NCBI GenBank assembly: GCA_902523515.1
Contig: CABYZT010000004.1
Span: forward strand, 1 to 64,000
From: an uncultured Pelagibacteraceae bacterium
Lineage (GTDB): Bacteria; Pseudomonadota; Alphaproteobacteria; Pelagibacterales; Pelagibacteraceae
Length of the DNA: 64,000 nt
Reading direction: 5' to 3'
Part shown: positions 54,132 to 62,487 of the stretch, one piece after another
Layout: the number at the start of each line of letters is the position of its first letter
How positions within the stretch are numbered: position 1 is the stretch's first letter
The notes under the pieces: generated by a model
The model's database searches: none
What the model was told of the DNA's origin: nothing
Seen by the model: only the letters and a program-made list of their open reading frames with translations
Position numbers and translations under genes: made by a program

Positions 54132-54974
54132 TTATAAAGCAACTACCTTAGAGTTTTGCTCTCCTAAATTTTCGATTGATAGTTTCATAGTATCACCCGC
54201 TTTTAAGAATTGTTGAGGTTTCATTCCCATACCAACTCCTGGAGGTGTTCCAGTTGTAATTATATCACCTGCTTGAAGAGACATATATTTACTCAAATAA
54301 GAGACAATAACATCGACATTAAATATCATTGTACTTGTATTACCTGTTTGCATTCTTTTTCCATTAACATCTAAACTCATCTTTAAATTATTAACGTCTG
54401 CAATTTCATCTTTAGTAACAAAGTAAGGGCCGATTGGTCCATAAGTGTCGTGGGATTTTCCTTTAACCCATTGACCCATTTTTTCAATTTGCCATTCTCT
54501 TTCGCTCACATCATTAACCAAACAATAGCCTAATATATGATCTTGAGCTTGGCTTTCAGAAATATGTTTTGTTTCTTTTCCTATAATAATTCCAAGTTCA
54601 ACTTCCCAGTCTAATTTTTTAGATCCAGAAACTATTTCAACGTCATCATTAGGTCCAACTATACAACTAGTAGCTTTCATAAAAACTATTGGTTCAGAAG
54701 GAACATCAGCTCCAGTTTCAGCAGCATGATCAGAATAATTTAATCCAATTGCAACAAATTTACCTGGTTGAGTGATACAAGATCCAATACGATCACTTGC
54801 TGATAATTCTGGTAAAGAAGTTAAATCAGCACTTTGTAATTTAGAAATAGTTTCAAAATTTAAATGATCAGGATTTAAATCTTTAACATGAGAACTTATA
54901 TCTCTAATTTTACCATCTTTATCTAAAACAGCTGGCTTTTCGCTTCCTTTTTGTCCTACTCTTAATAATTTCAT
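54132..54974 (-). CDS. FAH-family hydrolase, 2,4-diketo-3-deoxy-fuconate hydrolase-like
   Basis: A 280-residue fumarylacetoacetate-hydrolase family protein with the metal-binding LDWEVELGIIIGKE (Glu124, Glu126) and YCLVNDVSERE (Asp155), VKGKSHDTYGPIGPYFVT and ITTGTPPGVGMG. Relatives with this layout split 2,4-diketo-3-deoxy-L-fuconate into pyruvate and lactate. It fits directly after the SDR step encoded 21 bases upstream in the transcript. Confidence 0.88.
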   Translation of the reverse strand: MKLLRVGQKGSEKPAVLDKDGKIRDISSHVKDLNPDHLNFETISKLQSADLTSLPELSASDRIGSCITQPGKFVAIGLNYSDHAAETGADVPSEPIVFMKATSCIVGPNDDVEIVSGSKKLDWEVELGIIIGKETKHISESQAQDHILGYCLVNDVSEREWQIEKMGQWVKGKSHDTYGPIGPYFVTKDEIADVNNLKMSLDVNGKRMQTGNTSTMIFNVDVIVSYLSKYMSLQAGDIITTGTPPGVGMGMKPQQFLKAGDTMKLSIENLGEQNSKVVAL

Positions 54975-54995
54975 ATTTATCCTTTTGTTGTTTAA

Positions 54996-55739
54996 TTATA
55001 TTGAAATTCCACCATCAACATGAATTGTACTTCCTGTTGTAAATGTTGCATCATCGCTTGCTAAATAAACAGCCACAGCTGCTATTTCTTCTGCTGTACC
55101 TAATCTTCCCATAGGTTGTCTTGCTATAAAATCTTTTTTTGCTTGAACGGGATCTGGGCTTTGATTGACCCTATCTTGCCAAGAAGGTGAATAAACTGTA
55201 CCTGGTGCGATTGAATTACATCTAATATTTTGTTTAACAAAATCTGCTGCAATCGCTTTTGTTAAACCAATAACCGCACCCTTTGTTGTTCCGTAAACAA
55301 ATCTATTTGGAAAACCTTTAAAGCTAGATGCGCATGAAGAAATATTAATAATACTTCCACTATTTTGTTTTATCATTAAAGGTAAAATAGCTTTACACAT
55401 AAAGTACATCGACTTTACGTTTACGTTAGAAGAAAAATCCCAATCTTTTTCATCACATTCCAATATTGTTCCATGATGAACAAATCCAACAGCATTAAAT
55501 AAAACATCAACTCTATCTAAAGTTTTAGTAAATTCTAAAATTGCATTGTTGTCTGTTGAGTCTAGCTTTTGCACTTTAATCTCTGGATATTCTTTGTTTA
55601 AATCAGCTAAAGTTTTATCATTTAAATCAGTTGCAGTTACATGAGCGCCCTCTTTATGAAATGCTATTGCTGTTGCCTTTCCAATCCCTTGGCCTGCTGC
55701 TGTTACGAGAATTTTTTTACCTTCTAATCTTCCACTCAT
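54996..55739 (-). CDS. SDR dehydrogenase, 2-keto-3-deoxy-fuconate dehydrogenase-like
   Basis: A 247-residue short-chain dehydrogenase with the NAD loop TAAGQGIGKA (residues 13-22), Asp38 favouring NAD, catalytic Ser in INISSCAS, Tyr149 and Lys153 (YGTTK), and ending HVDGGISI. It resembles 2-keto-3-deoxy-L-fuconate dehydrogenases, which oxidise the C4 hydroxyl before FAH-type cleavage. It overlaps the GarR-like gene by 4 bases. Confidence 0.87.
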   Translation of the reverse strand: MSGRLEGKKILVTAAGQGIGKATAIAFHKEGAHVTATDLNDKTLADLNKEYPEIKVQKLDSTDNNAILEFTKTLDRVDVLFNAVGFVHHGTILECDEKDWDFSSNVNVKSMYFMCKAILPLMIKQNSGSIINISSCASSFKGFPNRFVYGTTKGAVIGLTKAIAADFVKQNIRCNSIAPGTVYSPSWQDRVNQSPDPVQAKKDFIARQPMGRLGTAEEIAAVAVYLASDDATFTTGSTIHVDGGISI

Positions 55740-56605
55740 TTTTTATTTATCCTTTCGATTTCATTATAAAGTGAACTATGATCAGTGTTTCCATGACCAT
55801 TATCGACAAGGGTTTTATACATTTCTTTCACTAAATTTGAAATAGGTAAATGTGTATTATATGAATTTGCACACTCTAAAATGTTATTCATATCTTTTAA
55901 ATGGGTAAAAGTTTTACCTTTTGGAGTAAAATCTTTATCTATCATTCTTTTTCCATGAGTTTGTAAAATTTTACTATCCGCCCAACCTCCAGAAAGAGCT
56001 TTAATTAGTTTTGCTGGGTCGGCTCCAGCTTTTTCACATAAAGTTATTGCCTCCGCAACCGCTCCTATGGTAACCCCTACCACAATTTGATTTGCTAACT
56101 TTGAAACTTGACCGCTACCAATTGGTCCAACCAAAGTTGGATTTCCCATGGCTTTTAAAATATTTATAGAATTATCAAAGACACTTTGCTCTCCTCCAAC
56201 CATTATAGCTAAAGAAGCTTCCTCAGCTCCAATTGTTCCTCCTGAAACCGGTGCATCTAAATAATTTACATTTTTTGATTTTAGACTATTTCCATATTTT
56301 GTTGCTGTCGTTGGTTTAACCGAACTCATATCAATAACGGTTGATCCAGATTTTAAATTGTCTAATAAATGTGAATTATTCATTATTGCATCAACAGCGC
56401 TATCATCTGTTAACATTGTAATAATAAAGTCATTATCTTTAACAACTTCACCTAAGGTTTTTGATATTTCAGCGCCAAACTCTTTCAAAGGTTCTGCTTT
56501 ATTAATTGAACGATTGAATACTTTTAGTTTAAAATCTGATTTTAATAAATTTTTAGCCATTGGCAGGCCCATAAGACCTGTTCCAATAAAGCCTATTTTC
56601 ATCAT
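55736..56605 (-). CDS. 3-hydroxyisobutyrate/tartronate semialdehyde reductase family dehydrogenase
   Basis: A 289-residue beta-hydroxyacid dehydrogenase: FIGTGLMGLPMAKNL (residues 6-20) binds NAD(P), DAPVSGGTIGAEEASL (residues 118-132) binds substrate, and Lys169 in GSGQVSKLANQ is the catalytic residue. GarR (2-hydroxy-3-oxopropionate reductase) is the best guess in a sugar-acid cluster; hydroxyisobutyrate dehydrogenase is the alternative. It overlaps the TRAP permease gene by 4 bases. Confidence 0.88.
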   Translation of the reverse strand: MMKIGFIGTGLMGLPMAKNLLKSDFKLKVFNRSINKAEPLKEFGAEISKTLGEVVKDNDFIITMLTDDSAVDAIMNNSHLLDNLKSGSTVIDMSSVKPTTATKYGNSLKSKNVNYLDAPVSGGTIGAEEASLAIMVGGEQSVFDNSINILKAMGNPTLVGPIGSGQVSKLANQIVVGVTIGAVAEAITLCEKAGADPAKLIKALSGGWADSKILQTHGKRMIDKDFTPKGKTFTHLKDMNNILECANSYNTHLPISNLVKEMYKTLVDNGHGNTDHSSLYNEIERINKK

Positions 56606-57918
56606 GGTTTCGGTTTAAACTCGTGGAAGTTTTGCGTCATTGCTTCTGGGAAAAACATAACACATGCTAATACAATTAACTGAATAACTATAAATGGAGC
56701 AAAACCTCTAAATATATCTGTTAATGAAATATGTGGAGGAGCAACAGATTTTAAATAAAAAGCGGCAGGCCCAAACGGTGGACTTAAAAATGAAACTTGC
56801 ATATTTACACAAAATAATATTCCAAACCAAATTGGATCAAATCCAAGAGCTATAACTATTGGTAAAAATACAGGCATTGCTAACAATACAATTCCAACCC
56901 AATCCATAAATGCTCCCATAATCAAAAACATAATCTGCATCATGAAGATTAAATACATTGGTTTTAAATCATAAGCCAAAATAGTTTCTGCTACATATTT
57001 AGGACCTCCAGCAAGAGAATAAGCACCTGCTAAAACTGTAGCACCAAAAGTAATAGTTAAAATAGTTCCAGATGCTTTGAAAGTTCTTGTTAATGCATCT
57101 TTAAATAAAAACCACGTAAGTTCTTTTCTCGCAAAAATTATAATTAATGTAGCAACTACACCCATACCAGCTGCTTCTGTTATTCCTGTCATTCCAGAAT
57201 AAATTGAACCTAATACAATTATTACAATACCAATAGGTGGTAAAAGACCTGGGAGGTATGACATTTTTTCTTTTAAAGTTAAAGCAGGCTCATCACTTAA
57301 AGGTGCCAAATGCGGTTGTAATCTTGTACGAATTAAAATGTATGTAATAATTAAACCTGAAATCATTAAACCAGGAACAATGGCTTCTTGGAATAACATC
57401 GTAATAGAAGTCTCTGTTGTTAATCCATAAATAATTAAAACAATTGAAGGTGGTATCATTGTTCCCAAAGATCCTGATGCACAAATAATACCGATCGACA
57501 TATCCTGATCGTATTTTAATCTCAACATTTGAGGCAGTGCAATCAAGCCTAATAAAACTATTTCTCCACCAATAATTCCACTCATCGCAGCCATAATTGT
57601 TGCCATGATGGCAGTTACAACACCTACTCCACCTCTAGTCTTTCTTAACCACGCATTTAAAGCGTCATAAAGATCTCTTGCGATGTTCGAACGTTCGAGC
57701 AAGGAGGCCATAAATATAAATAATGGAACAGATAAAAAGGAATAAGTGACAACAAGAGAATAGTATCTTGAAAGTAATATGCCTAATGCATGTTCACCTA
57801 TGTATAAAAATACTAGTACTGCACCCATAAAACCAGATGCAAAACCCATTGGAACACCTATAGATATAAGTAATAACAATCCTACTATTAGTATTATCGA
57901 AAGTGATCCTATATCCAT
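56602..57918 (-). CDS. dctM: TRAP transporter large membrane subunit
   Basis: A 438-residue protein with about twelve helices and DctM signatures: VGLLLLISIGVPMGFASG, SVPLFIFMASLLERSNIARDLYD, GGVGVVTAIMATIMAAMSG and QVSFLSPPFGPAAFYLKSVAPP. It forms the sodium-driven channel of the TRAP importer with DctQ, encoded one base upstream. Confidence 0.95.
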   Translation of the reverse strand: MDIGSLSIILIVGLLLLISIGVPMGFASGFMGAVLVFLYIGEHALGILLSRYYSLVVTYSFLSVPLFIFMASLLERSNIARDLYDALNAWLRKTRGGVGVVTAIMATIMAAMSGIIGGEIVLLGLIALPQMLRLKYDQDMSIGIICASGSLGTMIPPSIVLIIYGLTTETSITMLFQEAIVPGLMISGLIITYILIRTRLQPHLAPLSDEPALTLKEKMSYLPGLLPPIGIVIIVLGSIYSGMTGITEAAGMGVVATLIIIFARKELTWFLFKDALTRTFKASGTILTITFGATVLAGAYSLAGGPKYVAETILAYDLKPMYLIFMMQIMFLIMGAFMDWVGIVLLAMPVFLPIVIALGFDPIWFGILFCVNMQVSFLSPPFGPAAFYLKSVAPPHISLTDIFRGFAPFIVIQLIVLACVMFFPEAMTQNFHEFKPKP

Positions 57919-57919
57919 A

Positions 57920-58489
57920 TTATTTTAATTCTTTGGAAGGGTCGTATTGTTTTTCTTTAGGATTTCTCCAATCAATAATTAAATTATTTACAGATTGAAC
58001 AGCAATAAGAAAAACACATATAAGTGTTAGTGGTTTCATAGTAGCAGGAATTGGTGGATCCCAATAAGTTGCAAATCTCTCCCAATTTATGAATGATCTG
58101 TATGCATCTTCCATACCTCCATAAATTACAGCTGCTGCGAAAAGAACAATAATTAAAGTGCTGATTAGATCAAAAATTCTCTGTGTTGGTCTACTAACCC
58201 AATCATACAATAATACTATTCTAATATGGCTTCTTAATCTTGTTGCATATATACCGCCAACCAAATAACAAACACCGGCAAGCCATAGACACAGTTCATT
58301 TGCCCACAAAGTTGGTTTAAACAATACATATCTCATAAAAATTTCGTACATCATCACAATTACAATTACAGGAATTAAATATTTAATTGTGTGACTTAAA
58401 AATAAGGAAACTCTATCAATCCAATTTATTGGAAAATCATCTTTACTCGCAACTTTTTCATTTTGTTCTTGTAATTCTTTATCGATCAT
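57920..58489 (-). CDS. dctQ: TRAP transporter small membrane subunit
   Basis: About 189 residues with four helices; WANELCLWLAGVCYLVGGIYATRLRSHIRI is the DctQ core. ATG 58489 is chosen because the longer in-frame option starts with TTG at 58534 inside the hairpin that follows dctP. It links the binding protein and DctM. Confidence 0.9.
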   Translation of the reverse strand: MIDKELQEQNEKVASKDDFPINWIDRVSLFLSHTIKYLIPVIVIVMMYEIFMRYVLFKPTLWANELCLWLAGVCYLVGGIYATRLRSHIRIVLLYDWVSRPTQRIFDLISTLIIVLFAAAVIYGGMEDAYRSFINWERFATYWDPPIPATMKPLTLICVFLIAVQSVNNLIIDWRNPKEKQYDPSKELK

Positions 58490-58510
58490 TGCGTAAAATT
58501 TATTTAATTC

Positions 58511-58532
58511 GAAGGGCCTTTTCAGGCCCTCC
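58511..58532 (-). terminator. GAAA-capped hairpin between dctP and dctQ
   Basis: On the minus strand GGAGGGCCT pairs with AGGCCCTTC (9 pairs with one G-T) around a GAAA tetraloop. It is not followed by a T-run, so it probably stabilises the dctP message or slows transcription rather than ending it fully. Confidence 0.7.
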
Positions 58533-58544
58533 AAAATTTCTTTA

Positions 58545-59561
58545 TTACATGATACCGTTAGCTTTCATATAAGCTTTGTGTATCTCGATAAGTGCCGCAG
58601 CTTCTGGAGATTTAGTCTTCCATTCTTCCCAAGCAGCTAGAGCAGCTTGTCTGAATTTAAGTCTGTCTTCTCTAGACCAGTCATGAAGAGTAACGCCCAT
58701 TTCATTTAAGGCTTTAACAGCTTCTGCGTTTTTTCTCTCAACTAAGCTAGTGATAGTTCTCCCAGCAATTTCAATACCTGCTTTCATTGCACCTTTTTCA
58801 TGAGGCTTTAACTTGTTCCATACTTTTGTGTTACAAGCTAAGTGGTCAGCTGGCATAGAGTGGAAACCTGGGTATGTAGCATATTTATTTTGCTCATAGT
58901 GTCCACCTGCATAGTTAGTAGCTAAAGATGAATAGTCTGCACCATCAATTAGACCAGTTTGTAAAGCAGTTGGAACTTCACCAAAGTCCATCACAATTGG
59001 CTTAGCACCTAATGCTGTAAAGATCATACTTTCCATTCCTGGAGGTGATCTAAATTTGAAGTCTTTCAATGAAGCAACATCTGGGATTGGTCTGCTAGAT
59101 ATTAAAGACTCATGTCCTGGTATCCACCAACCGATTAATGTCATTCCATATTTGTTGTAAAGTGCATCAACAGCCTCTTGAGCCCCTGGGAAATTCAAGA
59201 ATTCATATTGTTGATATGGGTTATCGTATCCACCCATTACATCACCTGCGAATTGGAATGCTGCATTTTTACCTGTTTGGTAACCTGCACCTGTCATATC
59301 ACAATCAATAATTCCAGTTTGTGCAGAGTTAAATACCTCAGCAGATTTACCTGTTACTGATGATGAGTAGAACATTTCTACTTTTAAACTTCCGCCAGAA
59401 AACATTTCAACGTTTTTAGCGAATTGAGCAGCAACTTCACCATTTGGTGAACTAGCTGTAAAGTGTGTTTCAATCTTTAAAGTCTTTGCATTTGCAGAGC
59501 CAAATAAAGCAACTGAAACAATAGCTACAGCTGCTATAGTTTTAGATATAAGTTTAAACAT
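58545..59561 (-). CDS. dctP: TRAP transporter solute-binding protein
   Basis: A 338-residue protein with a signal peptide (about residues 1-25, ending GSANA-K) and DctP-family features: LKIETHFTASSPNGEVAAQFAKNVE, FKFRSPPGMESMIFTALGAKPIVMDFGEVPTALQTGLIDGADY (the Arg that grips the substrate carboxylate is in FRSPPG) and HSMPADHLACN. GAGAGGAAG is the ribosome-binding site. It imports a carboxylate, probably a sugar acid given the neighbouring genes. Confidence 0.94.
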   Translation of the reverse strand: MFKLISKTIAAVAIVSVALFGSANAKTLKIETHFTASSPNGEVAAQFAKNVEMFSGGSLKVEMFYSSSVTGKSAEVFNSAQTGIIDCDMTGAGYQTGKNAAFQFAGDVMGGYDNPYQQYEFLNFPGAQEAVDALYNKYGMTLIGWWIPGHESLISSRPIPDVASLKDFKFRSPPGMESMIFTALGAKPIVMDFGEVPTALQTGLIDGADYSSLATNYAGGHYEQNKYATYPGFHSMPADHLACNTKVWNKLKPHEKGAMKAGIEIAGRTITSLVERKNAEAVKALNEMGVTLHDWSREDRLKFRQAALAAWEEWKTKSPEAAALIEIHKAYMKANGIM

Positions 59562-59695
59562 TATCTTCCTCTCGTTTATGTTTTTTTTGAAAGTTAACCA
59601 TAAATGATTTTTGAGATCAATAATTTCGTTTAATTTTTATATATAGAAATTATATATATTTATTGAACTGACAACTTATAGTTGTTCTAAACAAC
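59562..59695 (-). promoter_or_regulatory. Promoter region of the TRAP/sugar-acid operon with three phased half-sites
   Basis: On the minus strand GTTGT, ACAAC and GTTGT lie exactly 10 bases apart (59695-59671), giving two overlapping inverted repeats; the first half-site overlaps the end of the upstream dehydrogenase gene. TTGTCA (59674-59669) and TATAAT (59654-59649) downstream could be the promoter, though the 14-base spacing is short. The repeat suits a GntR- or LacI-type dimer. Confidence 0.5.
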
Positions 59696-60655
59696 TTCAG
59701 AAATAAGAGGTTTTTTATTGAAATAACAATAAATATTATCCACTGCCATCATACTCATTGCCAATCTAGTCTCATGAGTCGCACTACCAATATGAGGTAG
59801 AACAAAACAGTTATCTAATTTTAAATATCTTTTATCTAAATTTGGTTCATTATTAAAAACATCTAATCCTGCTGCATAAATTTTTTTATTTTCTAATGCA
59901 TCTATCAATGCATCATCATCAATAGTTGATCCTCTTGAAGTATTAATAACTACAGCATGCTTTGGTAACAAACTTATTGTTGATGAATTTAGAATATGTT
60001 TAGTCTCAGCTGTTGCAGGTGTGTGAATACTTAAAAAATCACACTCTGGTAGCATTGTATTTATATCAGAATAATACTTTGCACCATCTTCTAGATCATC
60101 AGAAAGTTTGTTTCTATTATAATAAATAATCTTCATACCAAATGCCCTAGCAGATTTTGCAGCCATTCTTCCAATGCGACCCATTCCAATGATACCTAAA
60201 GTTTTACCTGTAACAGAATTTCCAATCATAAATTTAGTTAAATCCGGTTTTTGATTTTTCCAGTTATCGGTTCTCACTAGATTGTAAGCTTCTCCAATTC
60301 TTCTAGATGCAGCTAAAATTAAAAGGATTGTAGTTTCTGCTACTGCTTCATTTAATACATTAGGAGTATTTGTTACTTTAATTTTTTTTTCTTCTGCTGA
60401 TTTTATTGATATATTGTCATAGCCCACACCAACTTGAGCTATTATTTTTAATTTCCCATTTAAATTATTAAAAAAATTTTCACTAATTTTATCAAACCCT
60501 GTTGAAATCATTCCATCATAATCATTAATCAATTTTATTAATTCGCTTTCTGGAATGGGTTCATCTTTTGGATTAAGTGTTGCCTCAAATTCTTTTTGAA
60601 GTTTTTCTTCTGCTAAATCTGAGATTTTTCTAGAAACTAATATTCTTGGCCTCAT
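59687..60655 (-). CDS. D-2-hydroxyacid dehydrogenase (glyoxylate/hydroxypyruvate reductase type)
   Basis: A 322-residue protein: GVGYDNISIKSAEEKKIKVTNTPNVLNEAVAETTILLIL, NAD loop GIIGMGRIGRMAAKSARAFGM, catalytic Arg in NTSRGSTIDDDAL and His in LPHIGSATHETR. It reduces glyoxylate, hydroxypyruvate or a 2-keto sugar acid, or works in reverse. It follows the IlvD-type dehydratase gene by 1 base and so shares its transcript. Confidence 0.92.
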   Translation of the reverse strand: MRPRILVSRKISDLAEEKLQKEFEATLNPKDEPIPESELIKLINDYDGMISTGFDKISENFFNNLNGKLKIIAQVGVGYDNISIKSAEEKKIKVTNTPNVLNEAVAETTILLILAASRRIGEAYNLVRTDNWKNQKPDLTKFMIGNSVTGKTLGIIGMGRIGRMAAKSARAFGMKIIYYNRNKLSDDLEDGAKYYSDINTMLPECDFLSIHTPATAETKHILNSSTISLLPKHAVVINTSRGSTIDDDALIDALENKKIYAAGLDVFNNEPNLDKRYLKLDNCFVLPHIGSATHETRLAMSMMAVDNIYCYFNKKPLISEVV

Positions 60656-60656
60656 A

Positions 60657-62441
60657 TTAGTGAGAATCTCTTGGTAAACCTTTGGTGTGAGATACGTCTA
60701 AATATTTACCTCGAGAATTAATGCATGCACCATCATCCAATTGACCAACAGTGTTTCTAAATATTTCCTGCCAAGGAGTTTGATTATTTGGTTTAAATAT
60801 TTTTTTATTTTTTCTTCTTTTTTTAAATTCAGCTTGAGAAATCAATAAATCAACTCTTCTTTTATTGAGGTCTATTTTTATTTTATCATAAGTTTTTACA
60901 ATTCCTAGATCTCCACCTACTGCTGACTCTGGTGAAACATGAAGTATTGATGGACTTTCTGATGTTCCACTTTGTCTTCCGTCTCCAAGAGTTGGTAGAT
61001 GTCTTATTCCTTTTTTTAATAATCTGTCTGGTGGTTGCATATTAACTACTTCAGCTGATCCAGGATAACCAACAGGTCCGCACCCTCTAATAATTAATAG
61101 AGAATTTTCATCAATTTTTAATTTCTTATCATTAAGTCTTTTATGATAATCCTCAGGACCTTCAAAAACTATGGCTTTACATTCAAAAACATTTGGGTGT
61201 TTAGGATTTGATAAATATTGATCTCTAAATTCTTTACTGATTACAGATGTTTTCATGATAGCAGATGAGAAAAAGTTGCTTTTCATAACTAAAAAACCAG
61301 CTTTTTCAGTCAATGCATTCTTAAATGTTTTAATTACTTTGTTATCTACATCAACTTTCTTTCTTAAATTTTCACCTACAGTCTTTCCGGTAACTGTCTT
61401 AATTTTTGTATGAATTTTTTTGTTTTTAATTAGTTCTTTCATAACAGCAGGTATTGCTCCAGCTCTGTGAAAACTTTCCATTAAGTATTCTCCCGCAGGT
61501 TGGCAATTTACCAATAAAGGAATGTTGTGCCCAAGTTTTTGCCAATCAGAAAGATCAAATTTAATTCCCATATGTTTTGCAATAGCACTTAGATGAGCAG
61601 TGCAATTACTTGAGCCACCAATAGCACTTGCAACGACTACTGCGTTTTCAAAAGCTTTACGTGTCATAATTTTTGATGGGGTTAAATTTTCATGAACCAT
61701 TCCAACGATTCTTTTTCCTGTTTCATAAGAAATTTGCTCTCTTTCTCTATAAGGAGCTGGAATAACTGCGCCCCCTGGTAAAGACATTCCTAATGCCTCT
61801 GCTACAGAGTTCATTGAAGAAGCTGTTCCCATCGTATTACAATGTCCAGCACTCGGTGCAGAAGATGCTACCATATCCATAAATTCTTCATACTTTATAT
61901 CGCCCTTTGCTAATAATTTTCTCGCTTCCCAAACAACCATTCCTGACCCAGCTAATTTTCCTTTGTAAACTCCATCCAACATTGGGCCACCAGATAAAAC
62001 TATTGCAGGAATGTTTACCGTTGCTGCAGCCATCAAAGCTGCTGGAGTAGTTTTATCACATCCTGTTGTTAGGATAACTCCATCAATTGGGTATCCATAC
62101 AAAACTTCAACTAGTGACAAGTAAGAAAGATTTCTATCCAACATTGCTGTCGGTCTTTTTCCAGTTTCTTGAATTGGGTGAGTAGGAAATTCCATTGGTA
62201 TACCGCCTGCTCTTCTAATTCCATCTTTTATCCTTTTGCTTAAAGACATAAAATGCCTATTACATGGAGATAGATCACTGCCAGATTGCGCTATTCCTAT
62301 AATTGGATTACCAGATTGTAATTCTTTTCTTGTAAGACCATAATTTAAATACCTTTCTAGATATAAGGCCGTCATGTCAGGGTTTTTTGGATTATTGAAC
62401 CACTGTTGACTTCGAAAACTCTTTTTTCTTTTTTTTGGCAT
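60657..62441 (-). CDS. IlvD/Edd-family dehydratase, sugar-acid (pentonate) type
   Basis: A 594-residue iron-sulfur dehydratase: GCDKTTPAALMAAATVNIPA, SAGHCNTMGTASSMNSVAEALGMSLPG and IRGCGPVGYPGSAEV carry the three cluster cysteines. SGTSESPSILHVSPESAVGG is the family end block. The RRSQQW-like opening (KSFRSQQWFNNPKNPD) is typical of L-arabonate/D-xylonate dehydratases rather than IlvD of valine synthesis. It is divergent from the UxaA-type gene with a 46-base gap. Confidence 0.9.
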   Translation of the reverse strand: MPKKRKKSFRSQQWFNNPKNPDMTALYLERYLNYGLTRKELQSGNPIIGIAQSGSDLSPCNRHFMSLSKRIKDGIRRAGGIPMEFPTHPIQETGKRPTAMLDRNLSYLSLVEVLYGYPIDGVILTTGCDKTTPAALMAAATVNIPAIVLSGGPMLDGVYKGKLAGSGMVVWEARKLLAKGDIKYEEFMDMVASSAPSAGHCNTMGTASSMNSVAEALGMSLPGGAVIPAPYREREQISYETGKRIVGMVHENLTPSKIMTRKAFENAVVVASAIGGSSNCTAHLSAIAKHMGIKFDLSDWQKLGHNIPLLVNCQPAGEYLMESFHRAGAIPAVMKELIKNKKIHTKIKTVTGKTVGENLRKKVDVDNKVIKTFKNALTEKAGFLVMKSNFFSSAIMKTSVISKEFRDQYLSNPKHPNVFECKAIVFEGPEDYHKRLNDKKLKIDENSLLIIRGCGPVGYPGSAEVVNMQPPDRLLKKGIRHLPTLGDGRQSGTSESPSILHVSPESAVGGDLGIVKTYDKIKIDLNKRRVDLLISQAEFKKRRKNKKIFKPNNQTPWQEIFRNTVGQLDDGACINSRGKYLDVSHTKGLPRDSH

Positions 62442-62487
62442 AATTTAAATAATGGTTTGTTTAAGTTATTGGTTATATAATAAATTT

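Noticed and set aside
57686..57701. GTTCGAAC / GTTCGAGC run resembling tRNA T-loops
   Set aside because: It lies within the dctM coding sequence (LLERSNIARDLYD) and no cloverleaf can be built around it.
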